IMG/VR virus record: IMGVR_UViG_3300028299_000003
Coordinates: 1 to 64,000 of that record
Length of the DNA: 64,000 bases
From: a virus
Reading direction: 5' to 3' (one strand)
Shown here: positions 21,234 through 31,132 of the stretch, in pieces
Layout of the letters: each line of letters opens with the position of its first letter
How positions within the stretch are numbered: position 1 is the stretch's first letter
Position numbers and translations under genes: made by a program
The notes under the pieces: generated by a model
Told to the model about the DNA's origin: nothing
What the model saw: the letters and a program-made list of their open reading frames with translations, nothing else
Databases searched by the model: none

Positions 21234-21556
21234 TTATTTTGTTACACCTTCGTTAGTTTTCATTTCCCATATACTTTCACCATCATCATCATACATTGGA
21301 ATGAACATTAAATGATCCCACCAGGGTCTTTTTTTTCTTTTTTTGGGTTTTGATTTTGGTTCATCCTCTTCTTCCAAAGTATTATCAAAATCAAAAGAAA
21401 CCTCATCATCAGAATCATCCTCTTCTTCTATAACATCCTGATCCATCTCCGAAAAATATCATCAAAGTCATCTTTATCAAAAGTCTTAAATCTCCTAGGT
21501 TCAGGTGGTGGTTGTGGATATGGTACTGTATAACCTTCAAATTTTTTTATTTTCAT
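21234..21556 (-). CDS. Tagged acidic protein with apparent frameshift
   Basis: The first frame starts at 21556 (MKIKKFEGYTVPYPQPPPEP) and stops after 42 codons. The second frame, open from about 21446, reads MDQDVIEEEDDSDDEVSF and continues to WDHLMFIPMYDDDGES. The junction is a T-run (ATTTTTCGG); one extra T would join them as DDIFSEMDQDV. This is a frameshift mutation, a sequencing error or a programmed shift. The product is otherwise acidic, with a basic patch (KPKKRKKRPWW). Confidence 0.6.
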
Positions 21557-21557
21557 A

Positions 21558-21980
21558 TTAATAAGTTATAAATTTATTTAAGAATGTTATAACACCATTT
21601 TTTACAGTAACAATATCAACCCAATTATATTTTCTTTTATCTTTTATTTCTAAGTCCAAATTCAGTGGTGTTGATGATTTTATAACAATATATTCACTAC
21701 TATCTAATGTTCTATGTATTGAAAATGTTTTATCACTCTCTTTTATTTCAACTGATATAAATTTCCATAAAGATGAAGATATTTGAGGATATAATTCACC
21801 CATCACTTCTTTATTTATTTGAGTGACTTCCATTATTTTAACCTCTGTTTCTTTCTGTTTTACTTTAACTAATTCCTCATTTTCCTTATTTTCAATCCAG
21901 GTTTTAATCTTGGAAAAATTCTCAGTTAAATAAAGTTGAAAATATTTACTTTTTATAATATCTGGTATAGAATTTATCAT
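21558..21980 (-). CDS. Hypothetical protein
   Basis: A 140-residue protein. A helical first part (PDIIKSKYFQLYLTENF) precedes a beta-rich second half (FSIHRTLDSSEYIVIKSS). It is preceded on the minus strand by a TTTTAATATATA element (21998-22011). It ends two bases before the tagged gene. No known family. Confidence 0.6.
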   Translation of the reverse strand: MINSIPDIIKSKYFQLYLTENFSKIKTWIENKENEELVKVKQKETEVKIMEVTQINKEVMGELYPQISSSLWKFISVEIKESDKTFSIHRTLDSSEYIVIKSSTPLNLDLEIKDKRKYNWVDIVTVKNGVITFLNKFITY

Positions 21981-22033
21981 TAAGGATTTTTTATTTTATT
22001 GTATATATTAAAATAAAAAATCCTTCTTTTTAG

Positions 22034-22285
22034 TTACATGTAAATACTATTAATTATTTTATATAATTTTTCATCCCTAAATTCTAATATTTTTAAATGT
22101 ATCGCACGCCTTATTAAGTAAACAAACATAAATGGTTTAGCACCTAAAAAAATTGTTAATTTTATTTTCTTTTTTTTATCTATATTATAAAAAGAATACA
22201 TAACATTATCCATAGATAAATAAGTCCATTTCAACTTACCATCTAGTGTATAATCAACAATTCTGTCTAATATCAAATCATCCAT
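22034..22285 (-). CDS. Small paralogue of the GKLKW family
   Basis: An 83-residue protein starting MDDLILDRIVDYTLDGKLKW. The same N-terminal pattern (I...I..YT..GKL.W) opens the 31133 gene, and a related one opens the 31474 gene, so the phage carries a small family of these domains. The beta-rich core suggests a binding module. Confidence 0.6.
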   Translation of the reverse strand: MDDLILDRIVDYTLDGKLKWTYLSMDNVMYSFYNIDKKKKIKLTIFLGAKPFMFVYLIRRAIHLKILEFRDEKLYKIINSIYM

Positions 22286-22545
22286 TAATAAATCAAATCA
22301 GTGAGCCTATAATCTTCTATTTCACCACGTTCGTTTTCACATTTAGCTCTTCGTTTACCATTTTTATCGGTATAAATTTCACGAATTGTTACTCTGTAGA
22401 AAGTCGTCTCATTATCTGTAAATATTCTACATCTACTTCCAATTTTTAATTCATTAACCAATCTTCTAATAGTGATTTTATCACTTATTACTAAAATTGA
22501 AATTATAATTAAAAGACAAATTAAAATTACTAAAAATATTATCAT
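22285..22545 (-). CDS. Membrane-anchored small protein
   Basis: An 86-residue protein. An N-terminal TM helix (residues 1-20, IIFLVILICLLIIISILVI) is followed by a basic linker and an SH3-like domain (LKIGSRCRIFTDN ... RAKCENERGEIEDYRL). It is adjacent to the GKLKW paralogue and overlaps the LAGLIDADG gene by 4 nt. Confidence 0.6.
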   Translation of the reverse strand: MIIFLVILICLLIIISILVISDKITIRRLVNELKIGSRCRIFTDNETTFYRVTIREIYTDKNGKRRAKCENERGEIEDYRLTDLIY

Positions 22546-23465
22546 AATTTACGGTTTTTAATTTCTTTATCCATTTCTTTTTTTACTTTATATACTAAAG
22601 AGTGGCTAAACCCAGTAGTTTTTATTATATCCTTAACATTTTTATCATTTATAAATAATTTATGAATTATTGAATATTTATCTGATTTCATAATTCTATT
22701 ATCTATTATTCTATCCCATTTTCTATTCATTATTGGAAGATTGAGAGATTTTGCTTTATTTTTTATTTTTTCTAATGTTTTAAATTTAAATATTCTAATC
22801 GTAGAACAACCACCTGTTGATAATTTAAAACATTTTTCTTCATCTGTCAAAATTTTATAGAATTCTTCTAATATTTTTTTCCAATTTTTATCACACTTAA
22901 TTTCTATAGATTTACCATTTTTACATATAGACCCATCTCCATCAATGAAACCTATAATTAAACTAAATATTTGATCTTTTCCTAGATTTGGAATTGTTGG
23001 AATATTTTTTGTTTTATTGGTTTTCCAATTAAATATTTCTTTTAATTCTATTACTGTTTGTTTATCACATAATGTATATCTAACAGAATTTAATTTATCA
23101 ACATAAGATGGTTTTAAATTTATACCCAAGTGCTTTTCTATTTTATTAAAATGTTCTTCATCTTTTTTACTTATATTTACTTGAAAATAACAATTCTTAG
23201 ATAGATGACCATCAGCAAGTAAAAAACCAATCCAATAACAAGTAATATTATCATTTAAATTTAATAGTTTTATTAAATTTCTTTTACTCTCATAAAATTC
23301 TCTTTTTATTCCAAAAAGATGTGCCATTTTTTGTATATAATTCCAAGATAAATTTAAATCGTTTTTTATATCTTTATTGCTTTTTTTAGAATAATTTTCT
23401 AACAAATACTCTTTTAAATATTCATTTCTTTCTGTGTTTAAATTTCTTATTTTATAATTAGTCAT
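22542..23465 (-). CDS. LAGLIDADG homing endonuclease
   Basis: A 307-residue protein. It carries two LAGLIDADG-type motifs, YWIGFLLADGHL (about 77-88) and FSLIIGFIDGDGSI (about 167-180), so a monomeric two-domain enzyme is expected. The N-terminus has a helix-turn-helix-like KSNKDIKNDLNLSWNYIQ. A TTTTAATATATAA element precedes it on the minus strand. Free-standing, next to smpB. Confidence 0.85.
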   Translation of the reverse strand: MTNYKIRNLNTERNEYLKEYLLENYSKKSNKDIKNDLNLSWNYIQKMAHLFGIKREFYESKRNLIKLLNLNDNITCYWIGFLLADGHLSKNCYFQVNISKKDEEHFNKIEKHLGINLKPSYVDKLNSVRYTLCDKQTVIELKEIFNWKTNKTKNIPTIPNLGKDQIFSLIIGFIDGDGSICKNGKSIEIKCDKNWKKILEEFYKILTDEEKCFKLSTGGCSTIRIFKFKTLEKIKNKAKSLNLPIMNRKWDRIIDNRIMKSDKYSIIHKLFINDKNVKDIIKTTGFSHSLVYKVKKEMDKEIKNRKL

Positions 23466-23485
23466 AATACATAATTTCTTTTACC

Positions 23486-23923
23486 TTATATATTAAAATT
23501 ATAATCATCTTTTATTCTTCTTTTTTCCTCTTCATAAATAATTGAATTTTTTTTATCATATTCTCTTTTTCCACGAGACAACGCGATTTCTAGTTTACAC
23601 TTTCCTTTTTCGTTTATAAATATCATAGTTGGAACAATAGTTAATCCCTTTTCATTTATCTGAGATTCAAAATGTTCTAATTGTTTTTTAGTTAATAATA
23701 ATTTTTTATCTCTCTTTGGATCATGTTCAGAACCTTTACCATATTCACTAATATGAAGGTTTTTTACAAACATCTCACCATCTTTAAAAAAACAGTAAGT
23801 GTCAGTAAATCCAACATTATTCAAACTGATTGATTTTATTTCAGAACCTTTCAGTACAATTCCACAAATTTCCTTTTCTAGAAATTCAAAATTGAAGTGT
23901 GCTTTTTTGTTTTTTATTTTCAT
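23486..23923 (-). CDS. smpB: SmpB (SsrA-binding protein)
   Basis: A 145-residue protein, the usual SmpB length. Landmarks in order: NKKAHFNFEFLE, GIVLKGSEIKSI, HISEYGKGSEHDPKRDKKLL, KGLTIVPTMIF, CKLEIALSRGKREYDKK. SmpB delivers tmRNA to stalled ribosomes, and a phage copy would act on host ribosomes. The typical tmRNA ends were not seen in this window. It overlaps the upstream gene by 4 nt. Confidence 0.92.
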   Translation of the reverse strand: MKIKNKKAHFNFEFLEKEICGIVLKGSEIKSISLNNVGFTDTYCFFKDGEMFVKNLHISEYGKGSEHDPKRDKKLLLTKKQLEHFESQINEKGLTIVPTMIFINEKGKCKLEIALSRGKREYDKKNSIIYEEEKRRIKDDYNFNI

Positions 23924-24216
23924 CTGTATCTAAGTTTCATTGTTGGTAATAGTGGTCCTACGAAAGAATCATAATCATATTTTCTAAATCTATCTGGTGC
24001 TAATCTGTCCTTGTTGACACATACCACTTTAACATATTTTTTTATATAAGTATCTATCACATTCATTTCATCCGCGTTCATATTGAATTTCTCATCAACT
24101 TCATTTCTAATTCTTTCAACTATATCACTTGGTCTTGTTGATGGTATAATTCTTCTAAGACCCTTTATCGGATATTCAAATATTATATACTCTTTTATTT
24201 TTTCTATTTTTCTCAT
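23920..24216 (-). CDS. Hypothetical protein, paralogue of the upstream gene
   Basis: A 98-residue protein. KIKEYIIFEYPIKGLRRII at the N-terminus parallels EIKEYIISSYPQWKIRTLF in the gene at 24218, followed in both by a DIVERI / QLIDDI helix. Likely a tandem duplicate that has diverged. No function recognised. Confidence 0.6.
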   Translation of the reverse strand: MRKIEKIKEYIIFEYPIKGLRRIIPSTRPSDIVERIRNEVDEKFNMNADEMNVIDTYIKKYVKVVCVNKDRLAPDRFRKYDYDSFVGPLLPTMKLRYR

Positions 24217-24217
24217 A

Positions 24218-24598
24218 TTAGTTTTTATTATACCATTTCATATCAAAAATTTTATTATTTGTTTTAATAGATAATTTGGAATCAAATGATGGAATACATT
24301 TTGATAAATATTTCATTATAAATACTTTAATTTTTTCATACTCATTACTATTTTTTTTAACATCAAAACGATCAACTTCTTTTAACATCGTCATCAATAT
24401 TTTCTTTTCAATATCCAAATCAAAATATTTTTCATAATCCTCAATTTTTTGTTCAATATTATCATAACCAATATCATCTATCAATTGATTTACACCATGT
24501 TTAAATAACGTTCTTATCTTCCATTGTGGATATGAAGAAATTATATATTCTTTTATTTCATTAACATTCATTTGGAACATTTTTATAAAAATAATCAT
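24218..24598 (-). CDS. Hypothetical protein, first gene of the minus-strand block
   Basis: A 126-residue helical protein, paralogous to 23920-24216. The start may be at MFQMNVNEIKEY (codon 7 region), because the first residues (MIIFIK) look non-conserved. It diverges from the tail-fibre gene at 24670. Confidence 0.55.
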   Translation of the reverse strand: MIIFIKMFQMNVNEIKEYIISSYPQWKIRTLFKHGVNQLIDDIGYDNIEQKIEDYEKYFDLDIEKKILMTMLKEVDRFDVKKNSNEYEKIKVFIMKYLSKCIPSFDSKLSIKTNNKIFDMKWYNKN

Positions 24599-24636
24599 TT
24601 TTTTTTAAAATAAAAAATATTTCAAGGGTGTATCAA

Positions 24637-24650
24637 TTTTTATATATAGG
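24637..24650 (+). promoter_or_regulatory. Phage-type promoter element
   Basis: TTTTTATATATAGG ending 19 nt before the ATG of the tail-fibre gene. Confidence 0.55.
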
Positions 24651-24669
24651 ATAAAATAAACCCACGGAA

Positions 24670-26253
24670 ATGAGCATTTTAAAACTAAATACATATAATT
24701 TCAATGAATTAGATTGGCCAAGAGATGGTAGGTTTCTACTTGGTTTTAGTGGAACAACAATAGCTGATACAGAATTAGCTTATATGGACCCAAATGGTAA
24801 GGTAACTATAGTAAGAGGTGCTGGTGGTGGATCAAGTACTTCAGGTACATCAGGAACTTCAGGAACTTCAGGTACAGATGGAACCTCAGGAACCTCAGGC
24901 ACAGATGGAACATCAGGCACTTCAGGCACAGATGGAACATCAGGAACAGATGGTGCTGATGGGAGTGGTAGTTCAGGAACTTCAGGCACAGATGGTACTG
25001 ATGGTAGTGGTAGTTCAGGAACTTCAGGCACAGATGGAGTTGATGGAAATGGTAGTTCAGGAACAGATGGAACATCAGGCACTTCAGGCACAGATGGCAC
25101 TTCAGGTAGATGGGGAACTTTAATTTTAAATGGTGACGGTTATGGAACAACAGATTGGATAAATCCAACTAATGGACTTGCTGATCAATGGTCAATTGGT
25201 GGTGGATGGATTAGATCTATATGGAATAATGTTAGTGGATTTACAGATAATGCTCAGTTTTTTACACCAGATGGTGATTGGAGTGGAAATGGTATTGAAG
25301 AGGCGTCTTATATATTAGAGACTGGTCAACAATATACATTTTCTATGAAATATAGTAGTAACAGAGAAATACACGTTTTTGATAGTAATATAGTTAATAG
25401 CTATTTTAAATTCCCATCAAATGATGGACCAGCGGTATTTGTCTCTGGATTAACAACCGCGTTAGCGGATGATTATTTGTCTTTTGGATGGTCTGGTGAT
25501 ACAAGTATTCAGTTTGGTGATTGGTGGGTGATAGATGAGGTTAATTTGTATATTGGTGATATAGGATTACCTAGTGATGGTAGTTCAGGAACATCTGGTA
25601 CTGATGGTGTTGGTGGAGCTGATGGGTGGGTATATTATGGTATAGGATACACTGGATCAACATCTGGATTTACATTAACACACACAACCGATACAACAAC
25701 AATGAAAATCGGTAGACCAATAAGATACTTTATACCAAATGAAATGACATATTATGGTATTATTGTTTCAAGAGTTGATGGTGGAACCTATGATAATTTT
25801 GGGATTGAGGGAGCCCCCCTACCAACTGGTACATCTATGAATGTTTATTATGGTCCGATGAGTTATGTTGACAATAAATATTTTCTAATAAATGGTGATT
25901 ACGCGGATTCTGATGATACTACGTTATTAACCAATGATTTATTGATGCCTAATGGATATTACTGGAATCAAGGAACCGCGTATTTGGTTAGACAACGATG
26001 TGTCGCGTCTAGTATAGGTAGTGGTTCAGCTCCGAGTATATCACCAACTATACGTGGAAATGAGGTATTACAGACAAAGGATGACATATCGGTTAGTTTA
26101 GTAACATCTGGTGTTGATATAAATCCATCAAATTATAAATTAACAGATCAAGATAATATTGATTTTTCAATTAGAACAGCTGGTGTATCTGGAACCCCAA
26201 GAGACTTGGCATTATATATAACAACAATCTTGGGTGATAATCATACTTTATAA
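24670..26253 (+). CDS. Tail fibre protein with collagen-like repeats
   Basis: A 527-residue protein. The N-terminal 55 residues (MSILKLNTYNFNELDWP ... FLLGF) look like an attachment domain. Residues about 53-148 are Gly-X-Y triplets of GTS, GTD and GSS type, which would form a collagen-like trimer. A beta-rich domain follows (about 150-300, with WSIGGGWIRS and GDWWVIDEVNLYIGD), then a second short collagen-like stretch and a C-terminal domain. It is the likely host-contact fibre, first in the tail operon. Confidence 0.8.
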   Translation: MSILKLNTYNFNELDWPRDGRFLLGFSGTTIADTELAYMDPNGKVTIVRGAGGGSSTSGTSGTSGTSGTDGTSGTSGTDGTSGTSGTDGTSGTDGADGSGSSGTSGTDGTDGSGSSGTSGTDGVDGNGSSGTDGTSGTSGTDGTSGRWGTLILNGDGYGTTDWINPTNGLADQWSIGGGWIRSIWNNVSGFTDNAQFFTPDGDWSGNGIEEASYILETGQQYTFSMKYSSNREIHVFDSNIVNSYFKFPSNDGPAVFVSGLTTALADDYLSFGWSGDTSIQFGDWWVIDEVNLYIGDIGLPSDGSSGTSGTDGVGGADGWVYYGIGYTGSTSGFTLTHTTDTTTMKIGRPIRYFIPNEMTYYGIIVSRVDGGTYDNFGIEGAPLPTGTSMNVYYGPMSYVDNKYFLINGDYADSDDTTLLTNDLLMPNGYYWNQGTAYLVRQRCVASSIGSGSAPSISPTIRGNEVLQTKDDISVSLVTSGVDINPSNYKLTDQDNIDFSIRTAGVSGTPRDLALYITTILGDNHTL

Positions 26254-26268
26254 AAAATAAATTAAATA

Positions 26269-27039
26269 ATGTCATTAAGAAACGGTTTTGGTAATGATTC
26301 TCATACAGTTCTTTTAACAAGTGCGAGTGAACAAAAATTAAGTGAATCACCTTATATTATTGATTCCTCATATAGTTATCCAGGTGGTGGTCATCACTGT
26401 TATGTTAGTGGTATAACAACAGGTGATGGTAGTATACATGGAGTTTTTGAAAGACGTGATGGAGTAAATAGAACATGGATTACAACTGGAACAACAGCGG
26501 AAGAAAACTGGGTATATCTTGATTGTAGAGATAATCTAGATGATTTTAGTTTCGGTGATGGTGATTTCTGTATAGATTTTTGGATAAAATTAACAGCGGT
26601 TCCAGTTGCTTCACCAACTATTATATATGGTTCAAATGGAGTATTTATAAATGATAATAATTTTTATGCTTTTGGGTACACTAATGAACAAGGTGGGTTT
26701 CAATCTGGTTTCACATTTATGGTAAGAGAATCTGGGAGTTATAATTTGATATTGACACACTCAACAGGTATGACAAATAATAATTGGTATCATATCGCGT
26801 TGTCTCGTCACAATGGATATATTAGAATGTTTTGGAATGGTGATTATGTAACTGGGACTACATATAATAATACGATGCCTAATTTTAATCATTCATATTT
26901 TATAGGTGTTATGAATGCTTTATGGGATGATCCAGGACTTGTTAAATCCAAATTAAGTGCGTATTATGATGAATTTAGAATATCAAAAGGGCACCCTAGA
27001 TGGACTAGTAGTTTTACTCTACCAAATAGAGAATATTAA
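26269..27039 (+). CDS. LamG/concanavalin-like structural protein
   Basis: A 256-residue protein. The jelly-roll signature is clear: FCIDFWIKL, WYHIALSRHNGYIRMFWNG, and YYDEFRISKGHPRW followed by TSSFTLP, typical of LamG-like domains in phage appendages. It probably binds carbohydrate on the host surface. It lies between the fibre and the large baseplate-type protein. Confidence 0.8.
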   Translation: MSLRNGFGNDSHTVLLTSASEQKLSESPYIIDSSYSYPGGGHHCYVSGITTGDGSIHGVFERRDGVNRTWITTGTTAEENWVYLDCRDNLDDFSFGDGDFCIDFWIKLTAVPVASPTIIYGSNGVFINDNNFYAFGYTNEQGGFQSGFTFMVRESGSYNLILTHSTGMTNNNWYHIALSRHNGYIRMFWNGDYVTGTTYNNTMPNFNHSYFIGVMNALWDDPGLVKSKLSAYYDEFRISKGHPRWTSSFTLPNREY

Positions 27040-27053
27040 AAATAAAATAGATA

Positions 27054-30000
27054 ATGGATAAATCAGAAAAATTGTTGTTTTTTAATAAAGAGGGATATTT
27101 ATATAATTTTCAATATGATAATATAGATCAAAAATGGGAAGGAAAGATTTTATTTGATGAAAATAGTGATGAATTATTTAAAACTCAAGGATTATACATT
27201 TTTGAATCAGTTGATCCAATAAATTTCACTGGAATTTTTGATATGGAACCGTCTCAATTATTCAATTGGAGTGGAATGACATTTGTTTCAGATAGAGCTA
27301 AAAATGAGATAATAACAAACATAGAAAAGGTAAATAATTCATCTAGTTTTTATTCAAAATGGATATATGGTCACGACTTTGAAATAAAATTCAGACCTGG
27401 TACTGTTGTATCATTTAGTGGTGAAACATTCACAGGAACAGGATGGTCAGATTTTACAAATAGTGCACAAACATATTTTTCTATATTATCAACAAAGAAA
27501 GACGCTGTTTTGATTTCAACAATAACTAATAATCAGAGTTTTACAGGATTTCAATTCCAAACTGGTGCTACATTAACTAGTCATAATATAATAAAAGTTC
27601 CAGATTATGGAAATGAATATTTGGTAGATTTAAATAACTTGAATTATTATGAAGGTAAAAAACTAAATATTGTTGATTCATATTATAATGATGGTATTTA
27701 TACATATAGAGATTATAATATATTAAAAGATAAGGTATATGATTTTGATTTATCAACACAAACGGGTGGGACATTAAGGTTAGAATTGACATTATATACA
27801 GAAAGACCTAGATTGTATACTGGGCCTGTTGAAATTATAATAACGGACAATTCATTAAATGGAACTAGTATTATTTTTGAAAATGATATAAATAATGATA
27901 TTCAATTTTTTAATACTGGTCAAACAATGATATTTGAAACATATGATGGTGGTGGAATTTTACCAACCAATCCAATATTTACAATATCTGGATATAGAGA
28001 TAAAGACTTATTGGTCGACCATGATATTTACTTTAGAACTGTCGCTGGTAGAAATTATATATTAATAGATGGTATAGATTTAACTGGAGTTACGAATATT
28101 GATCAATTATATTTAGAAGCTAATCCAGTGATATCTGGTGTTACTTTTCATAGTGGGAGGACATTTGATGTCATATGTGTTGAAAATGACGCGAAATTGA
28201 TTGTAAATTCAAGTGGACCTAGTGGATCAAAAATTGAGGTTGAACAATATGTTATCACAGAAGGACCAACTAGATACAATATTTATAAAAAATATAAGAG
28301 ATCACAGATTCAAACTCTTTACGCTCAACAAACCACGTATTTATCATTAACTGGTTATACTGGAATGACTAATTGTTTTACAACAACAAATGTTGTAAGT
28401 TTATCACAGACTATAATAAATTCTGGTGGTACAGATAATTATTATGAAAATACAATAGACTCGTTTAACATAAAATATGGTAGTTATTTGGAATCACTTG
28501 GTGTTGAAATGTATCTTTATACATATTCTGGTACTAATTATCTTATGGTTGATGGATTATATGAATATAACTATAAACCTTATTTTGCGGTTAATGTATA
28601 TTTAAATGGTACACCCTTATCAATTGGTAATAATTTTACTTTTACAACTGGATTTACACATTCTGATGTTTATTATTTTGAAGTTGATGAAAATTTAACA
28701 AGAGAAAAAATAAGTTTGTATGATACAAATAGGTTATCAAAAAACTTTACTTGCGTTATCGCGTTTGATTTAAGTAATGATTTATTGGATTATGGATTCA
28801 CTATTAATCTGAACACGACTGATTATTTTATAAATTATTCATCATCTAGCGGGACAACATCATGTACACATGAGACGATAAATGATTTTATTGAAAAATA
28901 TGATGATATTTTCTCAAAGATTGGTTTTGATTTAAGTAGTGGATACACATCAAGTGGATATACATTGGATATACTTGGTAGATATCCTAATATGGATATT
29001 ATAAATTTGGATGTTGATGTAAATTTATTTTCAACATATACAAAACACACTACACACAATAAAGGAATTGTAATATCTAGTAATGTATTAAGATCTGTTT
29101 ACCTAGATTTATACGATCTTGAACTCGCGACTGGGATGATTATGTCTGTCAGTAATAGTCAATATGCGATGAATAATCGTGATTATAATATAATAGCTGT
29201 TTTAAATGATATGATTCAACTATCATATCAAGGACCATTCTTCTATGATTATGCTGCAAAATTAGATATATCAACAAGAGATTTTATAAGAAAACCAAGA
29301 AGTTATTACGATAGAATTGTGGATTATAAATTTTCTTGGGCTGAACAACCATTTGGTGAGATTACAAAAGATATATTCTTTTATGATTTTAGTGGTAATC
29401 AGTTAGTATCATATAATAATATCACTAGTTTAACATATACTGGTGTAGAACCATTATATAGTGAGACTAATGATAAGAAAGTATTTTTAAATAGATACGC
29501 GAATAAATTTGAATCTGAAGTTACCAACCCAACAAATCAACAAACAGTTTTTGATTCTATAATACACAGGTTAGAAATGTTAAATGATAGTTCATCTTAT
29601 GATTATACCCCATCACCACTAGAAGTATTTTTTGGATTTAATTCATCAGATGAAGGGGTTTCTGTAAATGAAATGAAATTGGAGAAAGTAGAATATGTTA
29701 CAATAACAGGAACAACTCATAATAGTGGTGTTACAACATATGATAGTCATTTCATAGTATCTGGTGATACAATACAATATATAACTACTGATTATTTGTT
29801 TGATTTCAATAGTTATGGATTAGAAACAGATCAATTGATATCATTAGATTTTATTGAAAATAATACAACAACAGGTCAAACTATTTTTAATAATTATAAA
29901 AATTATAGAATAAAAGATTTAACCCAAACGAAGATATTTATTGATACAGATTATTCGGATAGATTAAATTATTTTAATACTAGATATAACCTCACATATA

Positions 30001-31127
30001 GTGGAAAAACATATGATTATGTAATAAATGTTGAACCTAAAGAATTATTAAGATGTACATTATATGGACAAACAGAAATAGAAGATGAAAGATTTGATAT
30101 AATGTTGAGAAATCTTGGTATAGATATTTATAAAGAAGCTGAATTCATATTTAAAGATTCTGATATACAAGAACAATCTGTGGATTACATTAGATTAAAT
30201 AGAAAAAGAAAAGAGATGTTATCAATATATCCACAAATATTTGATTATGTTGGATCATATAAAGCGTTGATACACGCGATAGATTATTTTGGATATAATG
30301 ATTTAGAATTATATGAATATTATAGAAATTTAAAAGAAGATTCTCCTCTATATGGAAAATTACACAAAATAATAATACCAGATATTTTTGATAATACTGT
30401 TGATGGGTGGAATTCTGTAGATTTCATAAGTAAGAAGTATGATAAGAGATATTATAAAAAGACAAATTTATTCAATTTAACTTACAGAATAACAGACATA
30501 TATGGTAATTATACTTTACAATATTCATTGGAAGAAGTACAAACAAAATTGATGGCGTTAGTTAGTTGGTTAAGGAGAAATGTTATTCCATTATCATCAA
30601 ACATAAGGGATATAACTGGTGTCGCGGACGCGTTTCATGAACTAACATACCGTTATGATTCTTCTAATTATGTCAAAAAATATGTTTTAGATCAAGAGGT
30701 GGTTGGTGTTAATTTCAATTATACCACAACTATGATAGATAATTATAATTATTTATTTTCTATAAATTTCTATGTTTTATCTGGTCAGACTGCTCCTGAA
30801 TTTTTCTCTGGTAGAATAAAAACATATAGTATAGATTTAGAAACAAATGAGTTATTACCTCAACAAAATTTTGAAATATTTAAAACTAATTATGAACCAT
30901 ATTCATTTAATATAAATTTTGATGTTGATCCATTTATATCAATAGAAATAACAACATTTAATGGGTATGGTGTTGGGTATATGAATTCAAAAATGTTCAA
31001 ATTTAATGAAGGAAAAAACTTCCATTTAGTTAATAGTAATTTTAATACCACTAACTTTTCGTATTTAAATACAAGTGATGGTTACTATATAATAGATGAT
31101 GGTCGTTATTATGTAATAAAATATTAA
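27054..31127 (+). CDS. Large tail/baseplate structural protein
   Basis: A 1357-residue protein, mainly beta-rich repeats with many Tyr, Thr and Asn. The part near residues 1040-1110 (LNRKRKEMLSIYPQIFDYVG, KALIHAIDYFGYNDLELYEY) is characteristic of a large T4-like jumbo-phage baseplate protein, and LVSWLRRNVIPLSSNIRDIT follows. Coding usage and spacing match its neighbours. Precise baseplate position unknown. Confidence 0.75.
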   Translation: MDKSEKLLFFNKEGYLYNFQYDNIDQKWEGKILFDENSDELFKTQGLYIFESVDPINFTGIFDMEPSQLFNWSGMTFVSDRAKNEIITNIEKVNNSSSFYSKWIYGHDFEIKFRPGTVVSFSGETFTGTGWSDFTNSAQTYFSILSTKKDAVLISTITNNQSFTGFQFQTGATLTSHNIIKVPDYGNEYLVDLNNLNYYEGKKLNIVDSYYNDGIYTYRDYNILKDKVYDFDLSTQTGGTLRLELTLYTERPRLYTGPVEIIITDNSLNGTSIIFENDINNDIQFFNTGQTMIFETYDGGGILPTNPIFTISGYRDKDLLVDHDIYFRTVAGRNYILIDGIDLTGVTNIDQLYLEANPVISGVTFHSGRTFDVICVENDAKLIVNSSGPSGSKIEVEQYVITEGPTRYNIYKKYKRSQIQTLYAQQTTYLSLTGYTGMTNCFTTTNVVSLSQTIINSGGTDNYYENTIDSFNIKYGSYLESLGVEMYLYTYSGTNYLMVDGLYEYNYKPYFAVNVYLNGTPLSIGNNFTFTTGFTHSDVYYFEVDENLTREKISLYDTNRLSKNFTCVIAFDLSNDLLDYGFTINLNTTDYFINYSSSSGTTSCTHETINDFIEKYDDIFSKIGFDLSSGYTSSGYTLDILGRYPNMDIINLDVDVNLFSTYTKHTTHNKGIVISSNVLRSVYLDLYDLELATGMIMSVSNSQYAMNNRDYNIIAVLNDMIQLSYQGPFFYDYAAKLDISTRDFIRKPRSYYDRIVDYKFSWAEQPFGEITKDIFFYDFSGNQLVSYNNITSLTYTGVEPLYSETNDKKVFLNRYANKFESEVTNPTNQQTVFDSIIHRLEMLNDSSSYDYTPSPLEVFFGFNSSDEGVSVNEMKLEKVEYVTITGTTHNSGVTTYDSHFIVSGDTIQYITTDYLFDFNSYGLETDQLISLDFIENNTTTGQTIFNNYKNYRIKDLTQTKIFIDTDYSDRLNYFNTRYNLTYSGKTYDYVINVEPKELLRCTLYGQTEIEDERFDIMLRNLGIDIYKEAEFIFKDSDIQEQSVDYIRLNRKRKEMLSIYPQIFDYVGSYKALIHAIDYFGYNDLELYEYYRNLKEDSPLYGKLHKIIIPDIFDNTVDGWNSVDFISKKYDKRYYKKTNLFNLTYRITDIYGNYTLQYSLEEVQTKLMALVSWLRRNVIPLSSNIRDITGVADAFHELTYRYDSSNYVKKYVLDQEVVGVNFNYTTTMIDNYNYLFSINFYVLSGQTAPEFFSGRIKTYSIDLETNELLPQQNFEIFKTNYEPYSFNINFDVDPFISIEITTFNGYGVGYMNSKMFKFNEGKNFHLVNSNFNTTNFSYLNTSDGYYIIDDGRYYVIKY

Positions 31128-31132
31128 GAAAA

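Noticed and set aside
24840-25110. CRISPR array or tandem DNA repeat
   Set aside because: The repeats are 9-18 nt, in frame and code for collagen-like triplets; no spacers.
24780-25168. Long minus- and plus-strand ORFs opposite the tail-fibre repeats
   Set aside because: They are shadows of the GTSGTD repeat: low-complexity Pro/Val or Leu/His readings without a start context.
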